Positions 24,551 through 32,755 of a stretch of DNA of 64,000 nt are shown piece after piece (within the stretch, counting starts at the first letter, position 1; each line of letters starts with the position of its first letter). The translations under genes and the position numbers were made by a program. The DNA is from Streptomyces roseoverticillatus (GTDB lineage: Bacteria; Actinomycetota; Actinomycetes; Streptomycetales; Streptomycetaceae): positions 62,001-126,000 of the forward strand of contig NZ_JOFL01000016.1 in NCBI RefSeq assembly GCF_000719265.1, written 5' to 3'. Under the pieces are notes generated by a model. That model saw only the letters and a list, made by a program, of their open reading frames with translations. It had not been told where the DNA came from and did no database searches.

Positions 24551-27274
24551 ATGGCAACCCGTTCCACTGACCCCGTGACCCTCGCGCCGCAGGCCGGCGA
24601 CGTCGTCGTCCTCGGCGGCCCCGGGACCGCCGACGCGGCCGTCCTCGGCGGCAAGGCGGCCCGGCTCGCCGACATGATCGCGGCGGGGCTGCCGGTGCCG
24701 CCCGCCTTCTGCCTCACCACCGGCCTCTTCGCGCGCTACCTCGCCGACACCGGCCTGGCCGGCAAGATCGAGGGCGCCGAGGGCGGGGACGTCCGCGAGC
24801 TGATCCTGGCGACCCGCATCCCCGCGCCGCTCGCCGACGAGGTCCTCGCGGCCTACGAGCGGCTCGGGCGGCCGCGGGTGGCCGTGCGCTCCTCGGCGCT
24901 CAAGGAGGACTCGGCGGCGCGCTCCTTCGCCGGGCAGCACGACACGGTCCTGGACGTGGCGGGCGACGCGGCGCTGCTCGACGCCGTTCGGCAGTGCTGG
25001 GCGTCGCTGTGGTCCGCGCGGGCCACCGCCTACCGCGACGGCGACGCGGCCGAGGCCATGGCCGTCGTCGTCCAGGAGATGGTGCACTGCGACGTCAGCG
25101 GCGTGCTGTTCACCGTCGACCCGGTGAGCGCCCGGCCGCACCGGGTGGTCGTCGAGGCCTGCCGGGGGCTGGGCGAGGGCCTGGTCTCCGGGCGGGTCTC
25201 CAGCGACCTGTTCGTCGTCGACGACCGCAGCCTGGAGGTCGTCGAGGAGCGCGTGCGCTACAAGGTGGCCAAGTGGGCGCCGCTGGCACCCGGGAAGATC
25301 GGGATGACGAAGGTCGACGCCGCCGACCGCAGCGTCCCCTGCCTGGACCACGCCCGGCTCGCCGAGCTGGCGGGGCTCGGCCTGCGGGTGCGCGAGCACT
25401 ACGGCAGCGAGCAGGACGTCGAATGGGGCCTGCGGGACGGGGTGTTCCACCTCTTCCAGACCCGCCCCATCACCACCCGGCCGCTCCCCGGCGACGACGC
25501 GGCGCGCGCCGGGACGCTCAGTCCGTACGTGGTGCAGCAGCCGGACCCCGTCCAGCACGGCACCCTGTGGTCCCGCATGGACATCGGGGAGATCTTCGTC
25601 GGGCTGATGACGCCGCTCGGCCTGAGCTTCGCGCGCTACTACCAGAAGCACGTCCACGTGGACTGCGCCGCCGCCCTCGGCGTCCGCGACACCGGCGACG
25701 CCGACCTGCACATGGGCTACTACCAGGGCCACGTCTACCTCAACATCTCCTACAGCGCCCACCTCCTGGGCCAGGCCCTGCCGACGCGCGACCAGCGCCA
25801 CTTCACCAAGCGGTTCGTCGGCGAATACGTAGAGGGAGGGGAGGGAGGGGAGGGAGGAGCGCTCGCCGACTACGTGAACCCGTTCGGGAAGTTCCCCGGC
25901 GGCATCGAGGACGTACTGTCCACGGCGCACTGGCTGCGCTGCACGGCCGCCGAGGCGGTGCGGATGAAGTCGCGGTCCAAGGAGATGGTGGCCTCCCGGC
26001 TCTACGAGTTCGACCGCGCCCGGCGGCTGGACCTCTCGCGCATGAGCCGCCGCGAGCTGCACGCCGAACTCACCCGCAACCTCGGCTACTTCCACGACAG
26101 CCACGTGGGCTACATGCCGTACTACATCAACGCCTTCGGGTTCTACGGGATCCTCACCGAGCTGTGCCGCCTGTGGCTCGGCGAGGAGGGCCGGAACCTG
26201 CAGAACCGCATCAAGACCGACATGTCGAGCCTGCGGACCGTGGAGTCCGCGAAGGAGATCTGGGCCGTCGCCCAGGCCGCCAAGGACCGCCCCCGCGTCC
26301 TTAAGATCATCAACGAGGAGCCGCTGGAGAACGTCGCGGCGGCGCTGCGCGCGGACGACGAGGGCGCCGCCTTCTGGGAGCGCCGGATGGAGCCCTTCCT
26401 GCGCGCCAACGGCACCCGCGGCCACCAGGAGATGGAGCTCAGCCACCCGCGGTGGATCGACGACCCCTCGTACATCTTCCAGATGATCCGGCGGTACGCC
26501 TCCGACGGCTTCTCCACCGACGACATCCTGCGGCGCAGCAGCGGCTACCACGACGACTCGCGCGAGATCCTCAAGAAGCTCTCGCTGCCGCAGCGCAAGG
26601 TGATCGAGACGGTCATCTCGCTGTACGCGCTGTGCAGCGAGCTGCGCGAGACCACCCGCATGTCGATGATCACCTCGATCTGGCTGGTGCGAAACGTGGT
26701 GTACGAGGTGGGCCGGCGGCTGGTGGAGGCGGGTGTCCTGCACTCCCCCGACGAGGTGGCCCACCTGGACTTCGAGGACGTACGGGCCTATCTGGCCGGG
26801 GACGCCGACGAGACCGCGGCCTTCCCGCGCGAGCGGATCGACGGGGCACGGCGCCTGCACGAGTACCGCAAGCGGCTCCCCGAGCCGCCGCTCACCTTCA
26901 TCGGCGAGCACGACATCACCCAGGCGGTGCGCCCCGCCCCGGGCGGGGCGCGGCTCAGCGGACTCGGCGCGAGCCCCGGGCGCGTCGTCGGCCGCGCCCG
27001 CATCGTGGAGGACCTCGTCTGGCAGGCCGACGAGTTCGAGGCCGGCGAGATCCTCGTGACGCGCTACACCGACGCCTCGTGGACCCCGCTGTTCGCCATC
27101 GCCGGCGGCGTCGTCACCGACGTCGGCTCGATGCTGTCGCACAGCTCGATCGTCTCCCGCGAGTTCCACGTGCCGTCGGTCGTGAACACCAAGTACGCGA
27201 CGCAGCGCATCAGCACGGGGGACATGGTGATGGTCGACGGGGACACGGGGGTGGTGGAGGTAGTCGAAGGCTGA
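24551..27274 (+). CDS. redH: RedH, PEP-synthase-like prodiginine condensing enzyme
   Basis: A 907-residue enzyme built like a phosphoenolpyruvate synthase / pyruvate phosphate dikinase. It has an N-terminal ATP-grasp region (GGKAARLADMI; RSSALKEDSAARSFAGQ), a long middle region, and a C-terminal phosphohistidine domain with His864 (GSMLSHSSIVSREF). RedH/PigC condenses MBC with 2-undecylpyrrole at the cost of ATP, the last step to the linear prodiginine. Bases 25833-25858 are a GGGA-rich run coding EGGEGGEGG. AGGAGAG precedes the ATG. Confidence 0.94.
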   Translation: MATRSTDPVTLAPQAGDVVVLGGPGTADAAVLGGKAARLADMIAAGLPVPPAFCLTTGLFARYLADTGLAGKIEGAEGGDVRELILATRIPAPLADEVLAAYERLGRPRVAVRSSALKEDSAARSFAGQHDTVLDVAGDAALLDAVRQCWASLWSARATAYRDGDAAEAMAVVVQEMVHCDVSGVLFTVDPVSARPHRVVVEACRGLGEGLVSGRVSSDLFVVDDRSLEVVEERVRYKVAKWAPLAPGKIGMTKVDAADRSVPCLDHARLAELAGLGLRVREHYGSEQDVEWGLRDGVFHLFQTRPITTRPLPGDDAARAGTLSPYVVQQPDPVQHGTLWSRMDIGEIFVGLMTPLGLSFARYYQKHVHVDCAAALGVRDTGDADLHMGYYQGHVYLNISYSAHLLGQALPTRDQRHFTKRFVGEYVEGGEGGEGGALADYVNPFGKFPGGIEDVLSTAHWLRCTAAEAVRMKSRSKEMVASRLYEFDRARRLDLSRMSRRELHAELTRNLGYFHDSHVGYMPYYINAFGFYGILTELCRLWLGEEGRNLQNRIKTDMSSLRTVESAKEIWAVAQAAKDRPRVLKIINEEPLENVAAALRADDEGAAFWERRMEPFLRANGTRGHQEMELSHPRWIDDPSYIFQMIRRYASDGFSTDDILRRSSGYHDDSREILKKLSLPQRKVIETVISLYALCSELRETTRMSMITSIWLVRNVVYEVGRRLVEAGVLHSPDEVAHLDFEDVRAYLAGDADETAAFPRERIDGARRLHEYRKRLPEPPLTFIGEHDITQAVRPAPGGARLSGLGASPGRVVGRARIVEDLVWQADEFEAGEILVTRYTDASWTPLFAIAGGVVTDVGSMLSHSSIVSREFHVPSVVNTKYATQRISTGDMVMVDGDTGVVEVVEG

Positions 27275-27311
27275 TCCACCGTCAGCGCAACCCACCGAGG
27301 AGGAACGAAAG

Positions 27312-28544
27312 ATGATTCCCAACCAGTGGTATCCGATACTCCCGGCCGAGGAGGTGCGCAACGACAAGCCCACGGGCGTCCGCCGGATGGGCCAGGAGCT
27401 GGTCCTGTGGCGCGACCTCGACGGCAACCTGGTCTGCCAGGGCGCGCGCTGCCCCCACAAGGGCGCGAACCTCGCCGACGGCCGGATGAAGGGCAACTCG
27501 GTCGAGTGCCCGTACCACGGCTTCCGCTACGGGCCCGACGGCGGCTGCAAGGCCATCCCCTCGCTCGGGTCGGAGGCCCGAATACCCGGCTCGCTCCGGG
27601 TGCCCGTGCACCCGGTGCAAGAAGCCCACGGCCTGGTGTGGTTGTGGTGGGGCGAGGAGCGCGCCGGACTGCCGGACATCCAGGCGGCTCCGGAAGTGGC
27701 GGACAACCCGAAGGTCCACTCGACGCTGCACTGGACGCGCCCGGTCCACTACACCCGCTACATCGAAAGCCTGCTCGAGTTCTACCACATCACGTACGTC
27801 CACCGTGATCACTGGTTCAACTACATCGACTACCTGTTCCTCTACGGGACCCCGCGCAAGCTGGGCCTCGACGGCAAGGAGCGCTACCTCTCCGCGACGA
27901 AGATCGTCAACCACCACCTGGAGACGGACACCGAGCGGCAGACGCTCCGCTACTCCTTCGACCACCAGGACGAGGCCGACCCGAAGAACACCACGCACTA
28001 CGTCATCACGTTCACGTTCCCCTGCCAGGTGCACGTGCAGACCGAGCAGTTCGAGGCGACGTCGTGGCTGGTCCCCATCGACGACGGGCACACCGAGCAC
28101 ATCCTGCGCTGGTACGAGTACCCGGCGTTCAAACCGCTGCTCCGCTCGGAGAAGCTGCGCCGCGTCCTGCCCTGGATGTCCCTGTACATGGAGAAGTGGA
28201 TCCAGGACGTCCAGGACGTCCGCATCATGGAGCGCCAGGAACCGAAGATCAGTGAGGGAGGCGTCAGCAAGTTCACCCCGGTCGACGAACTCAACGCCAA
28301 GTACTTGGCGATGCGGTCGCGGCTGATCCAGGAGGCGGCGGAGCCGAAGGCGGCGAAGGAGACGCCGAAGGAGACGGGGAAGGAGACGGCGAAGGAGAAG
28401 GAGACGGCGGCGGATCCGCTGCCGGCCGCCGGGGCACCGGAGCCCGCGGGGAAGCACCCGGCACCGGCGAACGGCCGGAGGGCGCCGAAGGCGGCCGCGA
28501 ACGGCGAGGGCTTGGCGGCGGCACGGGCGAGCGGGACGCGGTGA
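27312..28544 (+). CDS. redG: RedG, Rieske oxygenase (prodiginine cyclase)
   Basis: A 410-residue Rieske non-heme iron oxygenase. The 2Fe-2S ligands are C47-P-H49 and C66-x2-H69. The segment ESLLEFYHITYVH (about residues 153-165) is the probable mononuclear iron site. RedG and its relatives (McpG) close the alkyl chain of undecylprodigiosin onto a pyrrole carbon, making streptorubin B or metacycloprodigiosin. The sequence alone does not tell which ring forms. The last 60-70 residues are a Lys/Glu/Ala/Pro-rich tail (AKETPKETGKETAKEKETAA) outside the conserved fold. It is the last gene of the operon; no redF follows. Confidence 0.93.
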   Translation: MIPNQWYPILPAEEVRNDKPTGVRRMGQELVLWRDLDGNLVCQGARCPHKGANLADGRMKGNSVECPYHGFRYGPDGGCKAIPSLGSEARIPGSLRVPVHPVQEAHGLVWLWWGEERAGLPDIQAAPEVADNPKVHSTLHWTRPVHYTRYIESLLEFYHITYVHRDHWFNYIDYLFLYGTPRKLGLDGKERYLSATKIVNHHLETDTERQTLRYSFDHQDEADPKNTTHYVITFTFPCQVHVQTEQFEATSWLVPIDDGHTEHILRWYEYPAFKPLLRSEKLRRVLPWMSLYMEKWIQDVQDVRIMERQEPKISEGGVSKFTPVDELNAKYLAMRSRLIQEAAEPKAAKETPKETGKETAKEKETAADPLPAAGAPEPAGKHPAPANGRRAPKAAANGEGLAAARASGTR

Positions 28545-28560
28545 GGCCCGGGGCAATGCT

Positions 28561-28629
28561 TGTGAGGCCGGGCCTCACAGGCCCCGCCGTACGACGCTGA
28601 AGGGGTGGGTTGTGAGGCCCGGCCTCACA
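28561..28629. repeat. Two 19-bp near-palindromes 50 bp apart
   Basis: TGTGAGGCCGGGCCTCACA (28561-28579) and TGTGAGGCCCGGCCTCACA (28611-28629) are palindromic except for the central base and are exact reverse complements of each other, 50 bp centre to centre. They lie between the convergent redG and MFS genes. They could be operator sites or hairpins adding to termination. Neither is followed by a T-run. Confidence 0.6.
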
Positions 28630-28718
28630 AATCCGCCGCATCGGCGATCAGCCGCAACGGCGGACCGGCGGTGCCGGACACAGCTGATCCCGGCCGGACA
28701 CCGCCCGTCCGGAATACG

Positions 28719-28748
28719 AAAAACCCCGGCTCGGGAGCCGGGGTTTTT
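28719..28748. terminator. Bidirectional intrinsic terminator, redG / MFS gene
   Basis: A perfect 8-bp GC stem (CCCCGGCT at 28724-28731, AGCCGGGG at 28736-28743) with A5 before and T5 after. It therefore works on both strands and ends the red operon and the convergent MFS gene. Confidence 0.9.
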
Positions 28749-28769
28749 CTCCTGCGCCGTGGGCGACGG

Positions 28770-30245
28770 TCAGCCGCGGGCCCGGACCGGCGCCTCGGCA
28801 CCCGTCGCGTCGACCGCGGCCTCATCCGCGGCTGCGGCCTCGGCCTCGGCCGGCTTCGGGATGAGGAAGGACGTCGCCAGGGCGGCGGCCAGGATGACCA
28901 CGCCCGCGATCATGCCGGAGGTGTAGCCCGTGGCGGACGCCGCATCGTCCGCAGGCTGGACCGCGGTCTTCACCGCGTACAGGACGGCGAAGCTCAGGCC
29001 GGCGCCCAGGTTGAACGCGCCCGCGTTGAGGCCGGGGAGGAAGCCCGGGTTCTCGCGCGGGGAGAGGACGATGCCGAGGCCGTTGAGGACGATGTTCGCC
29101 ACGCCCGCGTAGGTGATGCCCACGAGGAGCGACGCCACCAGCAGCAGGGCCTTCGAGTGGGCGGGGATCGTGAGGATCATCAGCACGACGGAGGCCGCGG
29201 AGCCGACCAGGCCGACGCGCAGGACGCGGCCGTAGCCGTGGGTGGCCGCGAGGCGCCCGGCCAGCGGGCCCATGGCCAGGCCGGCCAGGGCGTACGGGGT
29301 CAGGGTCCACCAGGCGGAACCCTCGGCGCCCATGCCGAGGCCCGCGTCGGCGTCCTGGGCGAAGGCCGGGATCAGGCCGTTCATGACGGCGAAGACACCG
29401 GTCATGGTGAGGGTGGTGGTGAGCAGGGTGGCCCAGGTCGAGCGCCGGCGCAGGTGGTGCGTGGCGACGAGCGGGTGCGAGCTGCGGCCCTCGGTCCGCC
29501 AGAACAGCGCGAACGCGGCGGCGGAGACGACGACCAGGACGGCGATCAGCCCCCAGTTCGCGGCGCCGAGCTTGCCGGCCTCGTTGAGGGCGACGAGCAG
29601 CGAACCCACGGACACCACGAGGAGGCCGACGCCGGGCCAGTCCATCCGGTCCGCGCCGGGGACCTTGGACTCGGGGGTCAGGAACGCGGCGAGGGCGGCC
29701 GCGAGGACGGCGACGACGGCCATGACCCAGAACACGGACTGGAAGCCGTGCTCGTCGGCGAGGAACCCGCCCGCGAGCGAGTCGACGCCGGCGATGCCGC
29801 CGTTGACCGCGGTGATCACGCCGAGCAGGGTGCCGTACCGCTTGGGCTCGGTCACCTCCTGGCGCAGCATGATCAGGCACAGCGGGACGACCGGGCCGGA
29901 GAAGCCCTGCACGATCCGCCCGGCGAACAGCATGGGCACGCTCGTCGCCAGCGCCGCGATCACACAGCCGGCGGCCATGAGGACGAGCATGCCGACCAGG
30001 ACCTTGCGGCGGCCGATGACGTCGCCGAGCCGCGGCAGGAAGAGCGAGAACAGGGCCGCCGACGTGAAGAAGGCGGTCTGCGTGAGCCCGATCTCGGCGG
30101 AGCTCGCGCCGAGGCTGTCCTCGATGCTCTTCAGCGCGGGGCTGAGCATGCTCGCGTTGAGCTGGAAGGCGATGCAGGCGGTCAGGAGTGCGGTGACCAG
30201 CACGCCCACGCGGGCAGGGCGGTGGTCGGTAAGAGAAACGTTCAT
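28770..30245 (-). CDS. MFS transporter, 14-TM drug:H+ antiporter type
   Basis: A 491-residue major facilitator. About 14 hydrophobic segments can be counted, pointing to the DHA2 drug:proton antiporter group. The loop after TM2 (RLGDVIGRRKVL) is the MFS signature. It lies 225 bp from redG in convergent orientation, so it could export the prodiginine, but this position is not usual for the S. coelicolor cluster and the substrate is not shown. The ATG at 30245 puts TM1 close to the N-terminus. The frame is open upstream to 30386 through the leader hairpins, which argues against the longer form. Confidence 0.85.
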   Translation of the reverse strand: MNVSLTDHRPARVGVLVTALLTACIAFQLNASMLSPALKSIEDSLGASSAEIGLTQTAFFTSAALFSLFLPRLGDVIGRRKVLVGMLVLMAAGCVIAALATSVPMLFAGRIVQGFSGPVVPLCLIMLRQEVTEPKRYGTLLGVITAVNGGIAGVDSLAGGFLADEHGFQSVFWVMAVVAVLAAALAAFLTPESKVPGADRMDWPGVGLLVVSVGSLLVALNEAGKLGAANWGLIAVLVVVSAAAFALFWRTEGRSSHPLVATHHLRRRSTWATLLTTTLTMTGVFAVMNGLIPAFAQDADAGLGMGAEGSAWWTLTPYALAGLAMGPLAGRLAATHGYGRVLRVGLVGSAASVVLMILTIPAHSKALLLVASLLVGITYAGVANIVLNGLGIVLSPRENPGFLPGLNAGAFNLGAGLSFAVLYAVKTAVQPADDAASATGYTSGMIAGVVILAAALATSFLIPKPAEAEAAAADEAAVDATGAEAPVRARG

Positions 30246-30305
30246 GCCTCGACGCAGGGGGTGAGTGGAGCCTCGCGACACAGCGGACGCGCTGCGCGCA
30301 CACAG

Positions 30306-30335
30306 AAAAACCCCGGGACGACGGGGAATCCCGGG
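30306..30335 (-). terminator. Intrinsic terminator-like hairpin in MFS leader (proximal)
   Basis: Read on the minus strand: stem CCCGGGA (30335-30329) with TCCCGGG (30318-30312), followed by GTTTTT (T-run 30310-30306). It lies about 60 nt before the MFS start codon, between promoter and gene. Confidence 0.7.
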
Positions 30336-30404
30336 AACGCCGCCGGAGCGTGGCCGCTCCGTCCGGACATCGGGTCGACAGATCACTGACAGAGCACTGA
30401 CCTG

Positions 30405-30427
30405 CGAAAACCCCCGTCGAAGGGGGT
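30405..30427 (-). terminator. Intrinsic terminator-like hairpin in MFS leader (distal)
   Basis: Read on the minus strand: ACCCCC (30427-30422), a short loop, GGGGGT (30415-30410) and then TTT. It lies about 160 nt before the MFS start. No gene that it could terminate lies upstream on the minus strand, because the next gene is divergent. Confidence 0.65.
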
Positions 30428-30907
30428 CTGTGTTCCTTCATGGTACCCGGGATTTTCCGGGCGCTTCCGGGATCGTTCGACCACGGTCCGTCATACGCCC
30501 ACGCCATCCCGGGCGGGCGGCGGGGACGTGACACGGGGCACACCCGGGGTGTGCCCCGTACGCCTTCCCGGAAGCGCGAGGGGTGAGATTCGGCCACGTT
30601 CGCCCACCCGGCGCGATCCCAGACAACCTGGCGCCTGCATTTGCCATGTACCTCGATGTCGGCACGAATGCGCTGCTCACCACGGGTGCGGTCGGCCGAC
30701 AGGCGTCCACGGAGCACCCCGTGGCACCCCTTCCGTCCGCTCCGTCCCTCCCGAGGTTCCCGTGCCGACCCAACCGCCCGGATCCCACGACCGGCCGCCT
30801 CTGACTCGCCGTCAGCGTCCCCCGGCCCCCGCCGTTCCCGCGGTCTCCCGGTGGTGCCCGTGACCACCGGGAGACCGGGCGGCGGCTCCTGGGCGATCGC
30901 CCTGCCG

Positions 30908-32755
30908 ATGCCCGACCAGAAATCGTCCTTCATCCTCACCGGCATGGCCGCCGTCCTGGTGCTGCTCCTGTGGTGGCTGATCCGGGCGGTCGCGCGGCAG
31001 GGCGGTGCCCGGCGGGCCTGCCGCCGGGTGGCCTGGGAGCTCCGGATGACCCGGCGGGCCTTCGCCGCGCCCTTCCGCGCCCGCGGGCTGCACCGGCGAA
31101 GGGTCCGCACGCTGACGTCGTTCCTCGCCGACCCCGCCGCCCCCGCGCTGGTCGACCACGCGCTGACCGGCGCGGAGCGGGAGGCCGGAGAGGGCTGCCG
31201 CGTGCCGGCGGCCGCGGTGAGCGCCGACCGGCGGCGGGTCGCGGTCGTCGTGGCCGGGCGCAGTCCGCGCGCGGCGACGACGCCCTGGCGGGACGCCGGT
31301 GACGAGCCGGGCGGCTGGACGTGGTCGGCCGACGCCGCCGCGGTCGGGGCCGGCGCGGAGGCGCCGCCCGCCCGGCGGACGCTGCCGCTCGTGGTCGGTG
31401 CCGACCGGCTCTCGGGCGCGACGGTCGTCGCCGACTGGATGTGCGGGCCGCCCGTCGTGAGCCTGGAGGGCGACGTGCGGGTGGCCCGCAGCGTCCTCCA
31501 GGCGCTGGCGGCGCAGCTCGACCTGCTCGCCGACGGGCCGGTGGTGCAGGTCGCCCGCGGGGTGCACCACCGCTACCCCGGCCGGGAGCTCGACCGGATC
31601 CTCGACGAGCTGGAGGCCGCCGCGCCGGACGCCTCCGTCGATTCCGGCGACGCCCCGCTCGTGGTGCTGGTGTGCTGGACCCCGTCGCCCGCCCAGTGGG
31701 AGCGGCTGGCCGCGCTGTGCGCCTCGGGGCAGGTCCGTGCCCTGGTGGGCGGGCGGCTGCCGGGGTACTGCTGGAGCCTGCACGCCGAGACGGGCGGACG
31801 GCTGCTCGTGCCGGGCGCCGGCCTCGACGTGGAGGCCGCCGCGCTGAGCACGGCGGTGGGTTCCGCCGTCAAGAGGTTCCGCCGCCGCGGGACCGGCTGG
31901 TGGGCGGCCCGCGACGGACAGGTCCCGCCCACCGGCCCGGGGGGCGACGGGGGCGGCCCCGTCGTGCACGGCTCCGTCCCGGTGGAACCGGTGGAAGGGG
32001 CCGGGCCCGGCGACGGACCCGCGACTGTCCCCGTACCGCCGACCCTTCCGGCACCGGCACCGGGCGACGGCGCGGAGGCCGGAAAGGTGCCCGCACCGGC
32101 CGGCACCGCAGCGCCCGCGCCCGGCCCGGACACGGCTCACAGGGCTGGTTCCCCGGTCCCGGGAGCGGCGTCCGGGCCCGCCCCCGGCACGACCGGCACG
32201 ACGGCCCCCGTGCCGCCAGCACCGGCACCGAGCCCTCTTCCCGAAACCGGCTCCACGGTCCCACCGGCGGCAACGTCCGGGCCCACCGCCGGAACAACCG
32301 GCACGACACCCCCCGCCCCCATGCCACCGGCACCCAACCCTCTTCCCGAAGACGGCTCCACGGTCCCACCAGCGGCATCCGGGCCCACCCCCGTCACGAC
32401 CGGCGCGAGTGCCCTCGCACCCGCAGTCCCGGCCCCGGCCCCGGTGCCCACCGGCCCGGGCGTGCCCGGGCCGCGCGAAGGTGACTTCGCCGAGCCCGGA
32501 GCCGGAACCGAGCCCGGAGCCGGGGCCGGCCGCGGTGGGCGGCCGTCCTCGGCCGCACCCGGGCCGGCGGCCCCCGGCGGTGCCGCCGTCCCCGCGGCTC
32601 CGGCCCCGGGCGGGGCGGTCCCCGGAACCGCCCCCGCCCCCGGCTCCTGGCTGGAGCCGGAACCCGAGCCCGGGTCCGGGACCGGTTCCCGTCCCGCCCC
32701 CGGCGTCTCCGCCGCCTCCCGCACGCACCCGGATCGGACCCCCGAACGCCCATGA
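30908..32755 (+). CDS. Single-pass membrane protein of the type VII locus
   Basis: A 615-residue protein of unknown family. The start is taken at ATG 30908 (MPDQKSSFILTGM), which puts one strong TM helix (AAVLVLLLWWLIRAV) near the N-terminus; GTG 30860 in frame is possible. About 330 residues of mixed alpha/beta soluble domain follow. The last 250 residues are a low-complexity Pro/Ala/Gly/Thr-rich tail with APVPPAPAPSPLPETGST-like repeats. The stop overlaps the EccC-like gene as ATGA, so it is probably a fixed part of the secretion machine, in the position a small accessory subunit (EccE or EssB role) might take. No homology to those was recognised. Confidence 0.65.
   Translation: MPDQKSSFILTGMAAVLVLLLWWLIRAVARQGGARRACRRVAWELRMTRRAFAAPFRARGLHRRRVRTLTSFLADPAAPALVDHALTGAEREAGEGCRVPAAAVSADRRRVAVVVAGRSPRAATTPWRDAGDEPGGWTWSADAAAVGAGAEAPPARRTLPLVVGADRLSGATVVADWMCGPPVVSLEGDVRVARSVLQALAAQLDLLADGPVVQVARGVHHRYPGRELDRILDELEAAAPDASVDSGDAPLVVLVCWTPSPAQWERLAALCASGQVRALVGGRLPGYCWSLHAETGGRLLVPGAGLDVEAAALSTAVGSAVKRFRRRGTGWWAARDGQVPPTGPGGDGGGPVVHGSVPVEPVEGAGPGDGPATVPVPPTLPAPAPGDGAEAGKVPAPAGTAAPAPGPDTAHRAGSPVPGAASGPAPGTTGTTAPVPPAPAPSPLPETGSTVPPAATSGPTAGTTGTTPPAPMPPAPNPLPEDGSTVPPAASGPTPVTTGASALAPAVPAPAPVPTGPGVPGPREGDFAEPGAGTEPGAGAGRGGRPSSAAPGPAAPGGAAVPAAPAPGGAVPGTAPAPGSWLEPEPEPGSGTGSRPAPGVSAASRTHPDRTPERP

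Larger units (their letters stand above)
30246..30907. promoter_or_regulatory. Divergent intergenic region, MFS / type VII locus
   Basis: About 660 bp without a convincing gene. It holds the two leader hairpins of the MFS gene. A stretch rich in CCCGGGA/TTCCGGG repeats (30446-30472) also lies here, along with the presumed start region of the plus-strand secretion operon. Open frames here look like shadow coding. Confidence 0.5.

Noticed and set aside
30439..30441. ATG at 30441 (minus) as a short leader peptide for MFS attenuation
   Set aside because: The frame has no early stop and runs on into the MFS gene, so it is not a short leader ORF.
30641..30907. N-terminal extension of the type VII membrane protein to 30641
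   Set aside because: The added 89 residues are Arg/Pro/Ser-rich shadow-type sequence and would push the TM helix away from the N-terminus.
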